Shown: in pieces, positions 10,628-21,516 of the stretch
How positions within the stretch are numbered: position 1 is the first letter of the stretch
Layout: the number at the start of each line of letters is the position of its first letter
From: Closterium sp. NIES-65
Lineage: Eukaryota; Streptophyta; Zygnematophyceae; Desmidiales; Closteriaceae
Assembly: GCA_948144175.1 (NCBI GenBank)
Contig: CANXME010000817.1
Span: 1-64,000 of the forward strand
Direction: 5' to 3'
DNA length: 64,000 nucleotides
The notes under the pieces: generated by a model
What the model was told of the DNA's origin: nothing
Databases searched by the model: none
What the model saw: only the letters and a program-made list of their open reading frames with translations
Program-made: the position numbers and the translations under genes

Positions 10628-11990
10628 ATGGCCACCCCCAATGTTCTTACTTTTGACGCTGAGGGGAGGGCCATTGACTTTGCCGTCTGGATTGAAGACC
10701 TGCAGCTGTACTTACTGTGTGATGCGATAGATGAGGTCTCTCTCTTTGACTTTGTCTCTGGCGCTGTCCCTGCCCCACCTGCTGATGCTGACTCTGCCGT
10801 TCGCTCCAAGTGGGCGACCCGCGATGCTGCTGCACGTCTTGCTGTGCGTCGCCACCTCCCTTCCTCTGAGCGTGCCCACTTTAGTCAGTGCAAGACCGCT
10901 CAGGCCTTGTACGACGCTGTAGTTGCACGCTACTCCTCCCCTTCCTCCGCTACCCTTAGCCGCCTCATGCTACCGTTTCTCTTCCCTGACCTCGCTTCCT
11001 TTCCCACTGTCGCTGACCTCGTTACCCACCTCCGTGCTAGTGACACCCGCTACCGCGCTGCCCTTCCTGCTGAGTTCCGCGCTGCGAACCCTCCTCCCAT
11101 GTACATCACTCTCTACTTTCTCGTCACCCGTCTCCCTGAGTCCCTTCGTGTCGTTAGGGACCAGTTTCTCTCTGTCTGTCCCACCACTCTCACTGTCGAC
11201 CTCCTTGAGGAGTCCCTGCTAGCGGCTGAGAAGAGTATTGTCGCTGTAGGGGCCTCTCGGGGTGACCCTCGCACCCCCATCTTTGAGGGGTGTGGTCCTT
11301 CCCCCCTGCTGCCCTCTGTCGCCTCTGCCGCTGCGGCCGACCTCACTGGTTTTGAGTCGGTCGGCGCGGCGTCTGCCCCCAGCGGCAGACGCCGCTCTGG
11401 CAAGGGCAAGGGGGGCAAGGGAGCGGGTGGAGCTAGAGGGGGCGGTGGAGGAGGCGGTGGGGGTGGCGGGGGGAGTGGGGGTGGCGGTGGGGGTGGTGGC
11501 GGGAGTGGAGGTACTGGTGGCGGCGGTGGAGGCGGATGTGGCGGCGGAGGTGGTAGCGGAGGAGGCGGTGGGAGCGGTGGGAGCGACGGTCCTGGTGGGG
11601 GAAGTGGCGGTGGAGACGGGGGTGGCGGTGGAGGTGGGGGTGGCGGTGGAGGCGGGGGTCGGAGTGGCTCGTCCCAGCGGAGCAGCTCTGGGGGTGGTCA
11701 GCGTCAGCAGCAGCAGCAGCAGCAGCCGCAGCAGCAGCCACAGCAGCAGCAGCGCTCTCCGCACCGTCCTCGCCCCTCAGCAGCTCCGTGAGTGGTACTT
11801 GCAGCGTCAGCGTGGGTGGTGCGCTTGGTCCCTGCCCCTACGTTCTTCGCACCGGTGACCGTGCAGGGGAGAGGGTGTGGAGGCGCCCACACAGCCCGCC
11901 GCTGCTTTGGCCGCCTGACCGGCGCCTGGCGTCAGCAGTTTCCGGAGGCCGCTGAGATCCCCCGCTGGGGAGAGCTGTCTAGGGGCTGGT
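10628..11990 (+). pseudogene. gag: E2 gag (frameshifted)
   Basis: The start is the ATG at 10628 (MATPNVLTFDAEGRAID), matching the start of the E4 gag; an in-frame GTG at 10607 is rejected. Residues 1-200 form the capsid-like domain with DLQLYLLCD, WATRDAAARLAVRRHLP and FPTVADLVTHLR. About 110 residues of almost pure glycine and a Gln run follow. The frame ends at 11791, but the next frame supplies PQQLREWY, and further shifts are needed to read the C-P-Y-V..C-G-G-A-H..R-C-F knuckle-like motif (about 11838-11910). At least three one-base shifts separate it from pol. Confidence 0.88.
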
Positions 11991-14900
11991 GTAGCTATTT
12001 ATGATCTTGATTTTGATGCTATTCTCTCTGCTATGTATGCTGTGACTGGTAGTGATGAGGATGACTGTTACCGGTGTTTCCCGCCCGACCCGGGCATTGG
12101 TACTGCCGCGTCAGGTACTAGTGAGGCTGCTGCTCTAGGTGCCAGTGCGTCTGTGCTCTCAGGTGCTGGTGAGTCTGCCCTCTCAGGTACTGTGTCGGCT
12201 TCGGCCTCTCACACCTTCACCCTTGACTCTGGAGCGTCTCGCTCCTTCTTTAGGGACCGCACCACTCTCACGCCGCTGAGTCGGCCGGTTGCGGTGTCCC
12301 TGGCTGACCCCTCTGGGGGGCCTGTCCTGTCTCGCTTCTCCACTGTCCTCCCGTGTCCGGCGGCCCCCTCTGGCACCCTGACTGGTCTCTACCTCCCCTC
12401 GTTCTCGACGAACTTGGTGAGTGGTGCTGACCTCCAGGATGCGGGTGTCCACCAGTTCACCCCTGCTCGTCAGCGGGTGACCCACTGCACGGAGGCGGAT
12501 ACAGGTCGCCACCTGGCTACGTTTACACGTCGACCAGGGTCGAGCCTGTACACACTGACCACTGCTTCTCCTCCAGGTACTACGTCTGGTAGGGTCCCTT
12601 CGTCTGGTCAGGTGTTTGCTGCAGCGTCCAGGTCTGGTCCTGAGTCTGCCCCCTGCTCGTGTCGTCGTCTGTCTCACGAGACCCTCCTCTGGCACCACCG
12701 CCTTGGCCACCCCTCTCTGCTTCGGCTCAGAGGCATGGCCTCGCGAGTCCTTGTGTCTGGTCTTCCCCGGTCTCTCCCTCCCCTTCCTCCGGGCCCTGGC
12801 CCTACCTGTGTCCCCTGTGTCGAGGGGCGCCAGCGTGCTGCCCCTCACTCCTCCCAGTTTCCTCCGACAGAGGCCCCGTTGCAGACGCTTCACATGGACG
12901 TGTGGGGCCCAGCCCGCGTCCGTGGACAGGGTCAGGAGCGCTACTTCCTGCTGGTGGTTGACGACTACTCGCGTTACACCACAGTCTTCCCCTTGCGCAG
13001 CAAGGGTGAGGTCACTGAGGTGTTGATCGACTGGATCCGCGTAGCTCGTCTCCAGCTTCGGAGGAGCTTTGGCTCTAACTTCCCTGTTTTGCGTCTGCAC
13101 TCGGACAGAGGCGGAGAGTTCTCCTCTGGCCTCCTCAGTGCCTACTGTCGTGCGCGAGGCATCCGTCAGACCTTCACGCTTCCGGACTCACCACAGCAGA
13201 ATGGGATTGCTGAGCGCCGCATTGGCATGGTCATGGACGTCGCTCGTACGTCCATGATGCATGCGGCTGCTCCCCATTTTCTGTGGCCGTTTGCGGTCAG
13301 GTACGCTGCGCACCAAATCAACCTCCACCCCAGGGTCTCTCGACCGGAGACCTCCCCAGCCCTGCTGTGGACGGGGAAGGTTGGCGATGCGTCGGCGTTC
13401 CGGGTCTGGGGATCTCGGGCGTTTGTTCGCGACCTGTCTGCGGACAAGCTGTCCCCTCGTGCTTCTCCCTGCGTCTTCCTGGGGTTCCCCCCCGACGCCC
13501 CTGGGTGGCAGTTTTACCACCCCACCTCTCGACGTGTTCTGTCCTCCAAGGACGTCACGTTCGACGAGTCGGTACCCTACTACCGCCTCTTCCCCTACCG
13601 CACTCCGTCCCTCCCCCCACCCCCGCTCTTCTTGGTACCAGGTCCCCCCCCGGTAGTCCCCCTCCCCCCTCAGGGTCCTGCCCCTTCAGGTGTGTCCCAG
13701 GTAGACGCGGTCGAGCCTGTCGAGGTCACTGGTGACTCTGGTGCTGCTGCGGGAGCTGAGCCTGGGGGTGCGGAGTCTAGGGGTGCTGAGCCTGGGGGTG
13801 CTGAGCCTGGGGGTGCTGAGCCTGGAGGTGCCGAGCCTGGGGGTGCTGTGCCTGGGGGTGCTGTGCCTAGGGGTGCTGAGCCTGGGGGTGCTGCGCCTGG
13901 GGGTGCTGTGCCTGGGGGTGCTGAGCCTGGAGGTGCCGAGCCTGGGGGTGCTGTGCCTGGGGGTGCTGTGCCTAGGGGTGCTGAGCCTGGGGGTGCTGTG
14001 CCTGGGGGTGCTTCGTCTCGCCGGGAGCCACTCTCCCCACAGGAGCTGCGTGAGTGGTTTGCCATGCGCTGGAGGCGTGCTGCTGGTACTGGTGGTTCTT
14101 CGGCTGCAGAGGGTACTGCTGCCGCGCGTCCCGCCGGTGCTCGTACTGTGGGTGCTGGAGCTGCTGGGTCTGAGAGTTCTCCTGGAGCTGGTACTGCTGA
14201 GGGTGTTGACGCTGAGCCTGCCGTTGGCGGTCCGACTGACAGTGCTCCTGGTGCTGCTGCTGGAGGTTCTGGAGCTTCTGGTGGTGCTGCTGGAGGTGCT
14301 GCTGGAGTGGGTGCTCCTGCCGGGGCTGCTGGTGCTGTTCCTGCTGTTTCTAGTGTCGCCGCGCGGCCCCGACCGTACTTCGTTCCGCTCCTGCAGCAGG
14401 TTCTTGGTCTTCCACCTCCTCCTCCTCCTCCCTTAGAGGGTCCGCAGCCTGTCCGGTCACAGCCACAGCTACAGCCTGCCTCCCCTTTGCCTGCTCCTTC
14501 TCCCTACACTGGTCCGACTGGAGGTCTTACTGAGCGTCGTGAGCCTGCGTCTCGTCCTGTGTCGCCTGTTCGTACTGAGCGCGCTAGTGGTCGCGGGTCG
14601 CGTCAGCGTCCTCCTCCTGTCCCTGGCACGCACCGGATGTCACTGCGTCCGTCCACTGCTCCTCTGCGTGCCCCTTTGCCTTCTCCTCCTGCTTCCTCTC
14701 TTCCTGCTCTTGCCGACCCGGAGTCGGACTCTCTTCGTGCTGCCAGTCCTACTGTCACGCGTCTCCTTGCTACTGCTGTCACTGACCCTTCCTTCGAGTC
14801 GTCTGCTGCGTCTGCCCTAGTCACTGAGCTTGTCGACTTTGCTGCGCGCTGTCGTCTAGACTACGCTGCTCGTCTTGTCACTGAGTCTGAGTCCGCCTGT

Positions 14901-16622
14901 CCTCCGTCGGTCGGGGGTGAGTGTGCCCTTGGCACGGACGTCCTTGAGGACAGGCAGGAGGAGTTCCAGTGTCTGGCCGCCGCTTCACCTCGTCTCGCGT
15001 CTGTACTGCTAGCCCCTGAGGGAGACCCGGATGCACCAGACATCCCGACTCCGCGCTCTTACGCGGAGGCGATAGAGGGTCCCTACTCCTCTCAGTGGCA
15101 GGCAGCTATGGATGCAGAGATGGCTTCCTGAAAGTCCACAGGCACCTACGTTGACGCTGTTCCTCCTCCTGGGGCGAACATCGTCAGTGGCATGTGGATT
15201 TTCAGGGTGAAGCGGCCGCCGGGTTCTCTGCCTGTCTTCAAGGCGCGTTACGTGGCTCGTGGCTTCAGTCAGCGGCAGGGGGTTGACTACTTTCAGACCT
15301 TCTCCCCCACCCCGAAGATGACCACTCTTCGGGTCCTGCTGCACGTTGCTGCTCACCGTGACTACGAGCTGCACTCTCTCGACTTCAGCACAGCTTTCTT
15401 GCAGGGCAGCCTGCACGAGGAGATCTGGCTGCGTCGCCCACCTGGCTTCACTGGGTCTTTCCCTCCTGGTACCCAGTGGAGTCTCCGGCGTCCAGTCTAC
15501 GGTCTCCGCCAGGCGCCACGTGAGTGGCATGACACACTGAGGACTACGCTCGCGACACTTGGGTTTGCTCCTTCTACTGCCGACCCGTCGCTGTTTCTGC
15601 GCACCGACACCTCTCTGCCGCCGTTCTACATCCTCGTGTACGTCGACGACTTGGTCTTTGCCACAGCTGACACTGCTGGACTCGCCTACGTGAAGTCCGA
15701 GCTGCAGAAGAGACACACGTGCACTGACCTGGGTGAACTGCGCAGCTACCTTGGCTTGCAGATCACCCGGGACAGAGCACGCCGCACCATTACCCTGACT
15801 CAGTCACACATGGTGCAGCAGGTCCTTCAGCGCTTCGGCTTCACGTACTCCTCGCCTCAGGCCACTCCTCTGCCTACTCGCCACTCGCTCTCAGCTCTGC
15901 CTTCGGATGAGTCCGTAGAGTCGAGTGGCCCATTTGCAGAGCTTGTTGGCTGCCTCATGTACCTGATGACCTGCACACGACCTGACCTCGCATACCCTCT
16001 TAGCATTCTCGCACGCTTTGTTGCTCCTGGGAGACACCGACCAGAGCACATGGCTGCAGCGAAGAGGGTGTTGCGCTACTTGTGCAGTACGTCGGGCATG
16101 GGGCTAGTGCTTGGAGGGCGCAGTCCAGTGGTCCTCACTGGGCACGCAGACGCTTCTTGGGCTGACGACCAGGCTACGCAGCGGTCGTCACAGGGTTACA
16201 CCTTCAGCCTTGGTTCCGGCTCTGTCTCGTGGCGAGCTACCCGCTCGTCTTCTGTTCTCGGCTCCAGTTGTGAGGCTGAGATCTACGCTGGGGCTATGGC
16301 TGCACAGGAGTTACGCTGGCTCACCTACCTGCTGACCGACCTTGGAGAGCAGCCTCATTCTCCTCCAGTCCTGTACGTAGACAACAAGGCCATGCTGGCC
16401 TTGTGTCGAGAGCAGCGACTGGAGCACAGAACGAAGCACATTGCTCTCCGCTACTTTCTTGCTCGTGAGCTACAGCAGCGTGGACAGTTGCGACTTGCGT
16501 ACGTGGCCTCTGAGGCCAACACTGCTGATGTCTTCACCAAGGCACTTGCGCCTTGTGATCATCAGCGTTGTTGCACGCAGTTGGGTCTTGTGCCTGTCTT
16601 GCCTCACTTGCTTTCCTCTTGA
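11991..16622 (+). pseudogene. pol: E2 pol: protease, integrase, RT, RNase H with one TGA
   Basis: A single frame runs from about 11991 to 16622, interrupted only by TGA at 15129-15131 where the other copies have TGG (MASW). In order it shows the protease TFTLDSGASRSFF, the HHCC pre-integrase block (HHRLGHPS..CVPCVEGRQ), the integrase core (HMDVWGPARV, LHSDRGGEF, SPQQNGIAERR), a proline-rich end, a pentapeptide AEPGG array, LREWF, a Gly/Ala-rich linker, RT (DYFQTFSPTPKMTT, LDFSTAFLQG, ILVYVDDLVFA) and RNase H (TGHADASWADD, SCEAEIYAGA, YVDNKA, TADVFTKAL). In E4 gag and pol share a frame, so the family probably makes one Gag-Pol. Confidence 0.95.
13750..14010 (+). repeat. E2 15-bp array coding for the AEPGG pentapeptide
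   Basis: GCTGAGCCTGGGGGT and variants (GTGCCT, GCGCCT) repeat about 17 times in frame within pol between integrase and RT. Counterparts occur at the same place in E4, E6, E7 and E9. Confidence 0.92.
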
Positions 16623-16825
16623 CCTTGCTTGTACCTTCGCCTATATATACTCTTGCTCTTGCTTGCTTGACTCTTGTATATCTCTATATATGATCTTGCA
16701 TGTGAACTGGCCTTCTGGCCTTTGAACTTGTGCTCGGAATGCGTGGTGACTTTGTGATCCACCCTGAGCTTTGCTTTGCTTTGCTTGACTGGTCTTGTGA
16801 CCCCTTGTTCTCCCCCACTTTGCCT

Positions 16826-16834
16826 ATGGGGGTG
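16826..16834 (+). promoter_or_regulatory. E2 polypurine tract
   Basis: ATGGGGGTG directly precedes the 3' LTR. The preceding CACTTTGCCTATGGGGG block is also seen before the 3' LTR of E7. It would prime plus-strand DNA synthesis. Confidence 0.8.
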
Positions 16835-16966
16835 TGTCAGAACATATAGCTTACTTGTTTCTGTAGGCTATAGTGGGGTATCCCATATGGGGTACAACAC
16901 AATTAGGGTTTCCTATTTGTATTCACTTCACTTCATAGTCATTCATTCTCGTTCTTTGATTTCACA
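16835..16966 (+). repeat. E2 3' LTR (132 bp)
   Basis: Same termini and length as the 5' LTR, followed by the CTCTT target duplication. Confidence 0.97.
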
Positions 16967-17345
16967 CTCTTGACCCCCTCTTCCCTCCTCTTTCTCCCCT
17001 CGTCCCTCCACTTTAGCCCTTGTACCCTCCACCTCTTTTTTTCCCCTCTTCCCCCTTCCACTTCCTCCCTACTCCCTTCCACTTATTGCCCCACTCCCCC
17101 TTCAACCGCTTCCTGACGTCTCCCCTCCTCCCCTTCCTCCCCTCTCCCATTCTCCACCCGCCCCCCTCTCCCCTCATCCTCTTCTTTTTTGCTCCTCACC
17201 TCTTCCACCCCATTTCCCCCCTCATCTTTCCGTCCTCTTTCCTTCTCTTTCGCCCCTATTCCTTCCTCCTCTTCATCCCCTCCTCCCTCCTCTTCATCGA
17301 CCCCTCTCCCATCTTGCTCTAACTTCGGTCTCCCATCCCCTTCGG
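16967..17345. repeat. Pyrimidine tract continuing from 9616
   Basis: C/T-rich DNA resumes after E2. On the minus strand it reads as a Glu/Gly/Lys-rich frame (17083-17583), similar in composition to the frame left of E2. It could be simple sequence or a disrupted acidic-protein gene. Confidence 0.6.
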
Positions 17346-18133
17346 TCGCAGGAGGCTCGGTAAAAAGGGCGGGGGGCTCGGTACAAGAGACAGAGGGCTC
17401 GGAAAAGGGGGTGGGAGCCTCCGTAAAGGGGGTGGGAAGGTCAGTGGGAGGGGCGAGAGGGACAAGGGAGCAGCGGGTTAGCCCGCGTGGGGGGGGGGGG
17501 GGGGGGGACAGGGCCCAGAATATCAATGTAAAATACCCTTTTTGCCCTATCTGTGGGCCACTTTTTTCAGTTACCCTAATCAAGGCAGGCTAACCGTACA
17601 GTTACCCTTTCTTCAAATTAGTGGATTCTTTTTTACCCTAAAAAAAAACGTAGGATTTTTTGTTCCCTGACTACAAAGTGTAACATATGAGTTACACTTG
17701 TACCGATTCGGAGAAACGCGCATACCTTCCGTAGACCATATTCGTCTACATTAGCGTTCGAACCTGCTGTCTTACCATTCGGAAGAAAATCGCCAACTAA
17801 CTAAGTTAACAACTAACGATATCGATGACATTAAAATTTTTAATGTCTTATTGTCCCTGAATCAGTCAGGCTATTTTTTGTTTTTTAGCCTGTATTTGTC
17901 AGCGTACCCGAAATTTTACCCTAGGCCATCAGGTTGGGACAGGCTGAGACCGTGAGTAGGCAGGGTGGCCTAAGACCAATTTTAAACCTTGGGTGGGGAG
18001 GAGATGAGGAAGCGAGGTAGAGGAAGTTCAATCAAATGAAAGGGCATGATCTTGTTGAGAAGAAACAAGATAACAAAGATGGAGGGGAACTAGAAGAGAG
18101 GAAGAAGAATTGAACGGCAAAAGTTCAGAAGTT
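17346..18133. other. Unassigned AT-rich interval
   Basis: It includes a run of 18 or more G (about 17490-17508) and a perfect inverted repeat GACATTAAAA/TTTTAATGTC at 17827-17847. No gene recognised. Confidence 0.6.
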
Positions 18134-19066
18134 CTTCATATTTTACCCCCCAAACTGTCTTCCTTTGTAGTCCCTATTACTCTGCCATATGCTTTATTTT
18201 TTTGTGACCAATTTGCCCACTTTTGAGGCCTGTAAATACAATTAGCATAAAGGGAACAAGTTGGGAGGAATGTATTTGCTATACCTGTTGCCACCTATGT
18301 GTGTCAATGTCATGGCATATTTGCTCCCATTTGTTGGTGCGAAATGAAAACTTGGTTCGTACATTATGTTGATTTGTATCAATATGAAATGTGCCAGTGA
18401 TTTGTCAGTAGGACATGATTTCCGTATACTACACTGAACGTAGGCATACATTGATCTTCTTATCCACAAAGTGGACCTGCATATGTATGAAGGGGCGAGA
18501 AGGGAAGGGAGGGGAGGGGAGCGGCAGGGAGAGGGGCAGGAGGAGGTGCAGGGGGGTGCATGGGGAGGGGCAGGAGGGGGTGCAGGGGCAAGGGCCCCTA
18601 TTGCTTCATATTTTACCCCCCAAACTGTCTTCCTTTGTAGTCCCTATTACTCTGCCATATGCTTTTTTTTTTGTGACCAATTTGCCCACTTTTGAGGCCT
18701 GTAAATACAATTAGCATAAAGGGAACAAGTTGGGAGGAATGTATTTGCTATACCTGTTGCCACCTATGTGTGTCAATGTCATGGCATATTTGCTCCCATT
18801 TGTTGGTGCGAAATGAAAACTTGGTTCGTACATTATGTTGATTTGTATCAATATGAAGTGTGCCAGTGATTTGTCAGTAGGACATGATTTCCGTATACTA
18901 CACTGAACGTAGGCATACATTGATCTTCTTATCCACAAAGTGGACCTGCATATGTATGAAGGGGCGAGAAGGGAAGGGAGGGGAGGGGAGCGGCAGGGAG
19001 AGGGGCAGGAGGAGGTGCAGGGGGGTGCATGGGGAGGGGCAGGAGGGGGTGCAGGGGCAAGGGCAG
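18134..19066. repeat. 470-bp tandem duplication
   Basis: The block starting CTTCATATTTTACCCCCC occurs at 18134 and again at 18604, exactly 470 bp later. It ends in a GGGGCAGGAGG purine-rich stretch. The copies differ by only a few bases: a T-run length near 18195/18665 and AAATG versus AAGTG. Short frames inside it are duplicated too and show no domain. Confidence 0.93.
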
Positions 19067-19456
19067 GGGCAGGGCAAGGGCATGAACAAAGGCAGTGGCA
19101 GAAAGAGGGGGATTGGGAGGGGGAGAGGGAGCGGAAAAGGGGAGGCGTACAGGGAAAAAGACTGGAGAGCCTCCATCTTGCTCATGGAACAAATTCATTT
19201 GATTAGGGAAAACAAGCTGTAGTGTCGTTGTGTATGGAAGTGGTACACAGTATTAATGAGTGTCTTGACTCTTGACGTACCCTGCAGGGCGTGACATAAA
19301 AACAACCACCAACATGCATACGTAGCACAGTGAGAACTTCAATTCACTCCTTCATTGTTTCCCGATCAGCACATCTTCTGGCATCACCCTGAGAAGAGGA
19401 TTTTTTAGCTCTGATTGATAGAAAACGGAATCATTGTTAAGAAGATCACACAGGCT

Positions 19457-19496
<40 letters not shown>

Positions 19497-19998
19497 CTGA
19501 GGTTACTTTGTTTGAAATGCACGGGCAGAGCCCAAGGGCGAGAGGGAGAAGGGAGAGACACAAGGCGGAATGGGGAAGGTGGACTGGGTACAACCAGGGG
19601 GCGAGAGGGAGAAGGGAGAGACATAAGGCGGAATGGGGAAGGTGCAGCTCCATGCAGACATAAAACCTAAGGCAAAGAGGAAAAAGGTGAAGCCATTGAG
19701 CAACATACATGTGGCTCGAGAGGGTGGGAAGAAGAAACCAAGCTCATGCAGGGTATGGATGGACGTGAAGGGTGCATGCAGCAACAGGAGACTTTAGGGA
19801 ACCTCAGGGATTGACGAGGAAAGGAAAGGAGCCTCAGAGATTGAGAGGGAAAGAAAAGGAGACACAGGGATTGTTGACGGGGAAAGAAACGGTTCCAGTG
19901 AGAGGGATGCGTCTGGGGAAGAAAGTGAGAAGGGAGGTGATTCGGAGTGCGAGGGCGTGGGAGGGAATGGCGAAAAAGGAGAGGCGAGGAGAGATGGA
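19067..19998. other. Unassigned purine-rich interval with T35 run
   Basis: A run of 35 T lies at 19459-19493. A 67-bp purine-rich motif around GGCGAGAGGGAGAAGGGAGAG repeats twice at 19535-19640. A minus frame at 19794-20021 is Ser/Pro-rich and may be low-complexity only. Confidence 0.5.
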
Positions 19999-20003
19999 GA
20001 GTC

Positions 20004-20490
20004 TGTCAGAATCCCAACCACTAGACCATTGGGATAAAAGGGCTTTTTTTCAGTAGCGGGTCAGTGCGCCCATAACCCCCCAGGCAAACGCGCCTGTAAC
20101 CCCCCCTAGGATCGATCGGGGATCTCACAGTGTAGCTCTACTGACACCCCCCCACACTGGGAGGCCCAGGACTGAGCACAGTGGCAACGACCAACATGTG
20201 CATACACCGGGATTCGAACCCGAGACCGCTATGATACCATGTCAGAATCCCAACCACTAGACCATTGGAATAAAAGGGCTTTTTTCAGTAGCGGGTCAGT
20301 GCGCCCATAACCCCCCAGGCAAACGCGCCTGTAACCCCCCCTAGGATCGATCGGGGATCTCACAGTGTAGCTCTACTGACACAAAGGGCTTGTTTCAGTA
20401 GCGGGTCAGTGCGCCCATAACCCCCCAGGCGAACGCGCCTGTAACCCTCTCCAGGATCAATCGCGCATCCACAGTGCAGATCTACTGACA
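20004..20490 (-). mobile_element. TRIM-a: miniature LTR element, TSD GAGTC
   Basis: LTR copies lie at 20004-20146 (143 bp) and 20240-20381 (142 bp), both TGTCAG..CTGACA on the plus strand. They flank a 93-bp interior with no coding capacity. On the minus strand the interior begins with a primer site TGGTATCATAGC right after the LTR and ends with a G8-type polypurine tract. A third, 5'-shortened LTR (20382-20490) abuts the second. The whole array is bounded by GAGTC at 19999-20003 and 20491-20495, so it behaves as one insertion. These are the defining features of a TRIM. Confidence 0.9.
20210..20264 (-). promoter_or_regulatory. tRNA-like Pol III A and B boxes in TRIM-a
   Basis: On the minus strand TGGTCTAGTGG (20254-20264) fits the A-box consensus and GGTTCGAATCC (20210-20220) fits the B-box consensus, with exactly 33 nt between them as in tRNA genes. 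The B box lies in a perfect T-arm (CGGG/CCCG stem). The sequence crosses the LTR end and the primer site. The acceptor stem does not pair, so it is tRNA-like and not a functional tRNA gene. Confidence 0.75.
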
Positions 20491-20495
20491 GAGTC

Positions 20496-20924
20496 GGAGG
20501 GGGAAAGAAGGGGAGGTTGTAAGTTGCGGAGAGAGAGGGGGGGGATGAGGATGAGGAGGGGGATAGGAAGGGGAGTATGGATGAGAACAGTGGGAAGAGG
20601 GAGGAAGGTGTTGGGAGGGAAGGGAAATGGGCGAATGAGGGAAGTAAACAGGGGGGGAGGAGATAAAAGGGGAGAGGAAAGCGGAGGGGAGGAATGGGAA
20701 GGAGGAGTTGCAGGAGGAATAGAGGAAAGGGGAGGGGAGGAAGGGATGCAGGGAAGCAAGGAGAAGAGGTGGACGCAACAAGATACATAGTAGAACTTGC
20801 TTACAGAAGAAAATAAGAAACATATCACTACATGGTGAACCAATATCACATGAGAATTTTGCAAGAAGAATGAATTGAGTGGTGGATATCCAAGTGTCAC
20901 ACACAATCCTTGTGATGTACGTAC
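20496..20924. other. Purine-rich interval, probable intron
   Basis: The plus strand is G/A-rich to about 20790 and AT-rich after. If the exons at 20925-21516 are real, this is their downstream intron on the minus strand. Confidence 0.4.
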
Positions 20925-21516
20925 CAGTTCCCTATAGTGTGACTCCACCCTCTCAATCAACAGTTGGGACGGGATTTTTTGTAGAACACCGCGTGTTATG
21001 ATTCTATTGAGTGACGCCTGCGAATCTCTAAAAGAAGGAGAGGAAAAAAAAGTACAACGAAGAAAAGGTAAGCATGCAGCAACGGTGAAATGAAGTGCCG
21101 ACAAGACGGAAGAGGCCACAAAAGAACAAGCTGGGAGGAGGCAACACGCGTACCTGACGAGCGGAGGGCGTACCTAAGAGGCAAAGACAACACATGAACC
21201 CGAGGGCATAAAACGTTCTCTATGCTGCCCCCCCATCCCCCCCCCCCCCCCCCCCCCCCCCTCCCCCGCCCCTTTTTGCCACACCCCACTTTCTCCCCTC
21301 GTAGAGCTCACCATGACGACAAAAAGCACTCACACTTGGTCGTTTGATCCCAATCGACGAGGATAAGAAGGGCGACCGATCTGAATACGTCATGTAGGTC
21401 CACAGTGTAAATGCCCTTCATGTACTTCTATCTTATTTGCGAGAAGCACCGCTCCACAAAAAAGGGGTCGTGCAAAGATCGCTCGTCCAATACTCGCATT
21501 TGCCCCACCTCCACCT
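20925..21516 (-). pseudogene. Two candidate host-gene exons, unrecognised
   Basis: On the minus strand, 21516-21336 is preceded by a TTGCTGATTGCAG acceptor and reads MRVLDERSLHDPFFVERCF, then KYMKGIYTVDLHDVF, ending at a GTGTGAGT donor. The second exon, 21027-20925, follows a TTCTTTTAG acceptor, reads SLNRIITRGVLQKIPSQLL and ends at GTACGTA. Phases match if the first donor is AA/GTGTGAG. A TAG lies in frame in the first exon, so this is a pseudogene, a mis-modelled exon or a sequencing error. The protein was not recognised. Confidence 0.4.

Larger units (their letters stand above)
9617..16966 (+). mobile_element. E2: complete Ty1/copia element, TSD CTCTT
   Basis: Two 132-bp LTRs (9617-9748 and 16835-16966) start TGTCAG and end TTCACA, and I can see only one difference between them. 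Both sides carry the 5-bp duplication CTCTT (9612-9616 and 16967-16971). Inside lie a primer site, a satellite leader, gag, pol, a 3' UTR of about 200 bp with TATATA stretches, and a polypurine tract. Near-identical LTRs imply a recent insertion. Gag has frameshifts and pol has one nonsense codon, so the copy is probably not autonomous. Confidence 0.97.

Noticed and set aside
18415-19222. Duplicated small frames in the 470-bp repeat
   Set aside because: The same short frames occur twice only because the DNA is duplicated; composition is low-complexity and no domain is seen.
20004-20490. Interpretation of the TRIM copies as plain tRNA-derived SINEs
   Set aside because: Direct terminal repeats with TG..CA ends, an adjacent primer site and polypurine tract, and 5-bp target duplications fit an LTR element; no A-rich tail is present.
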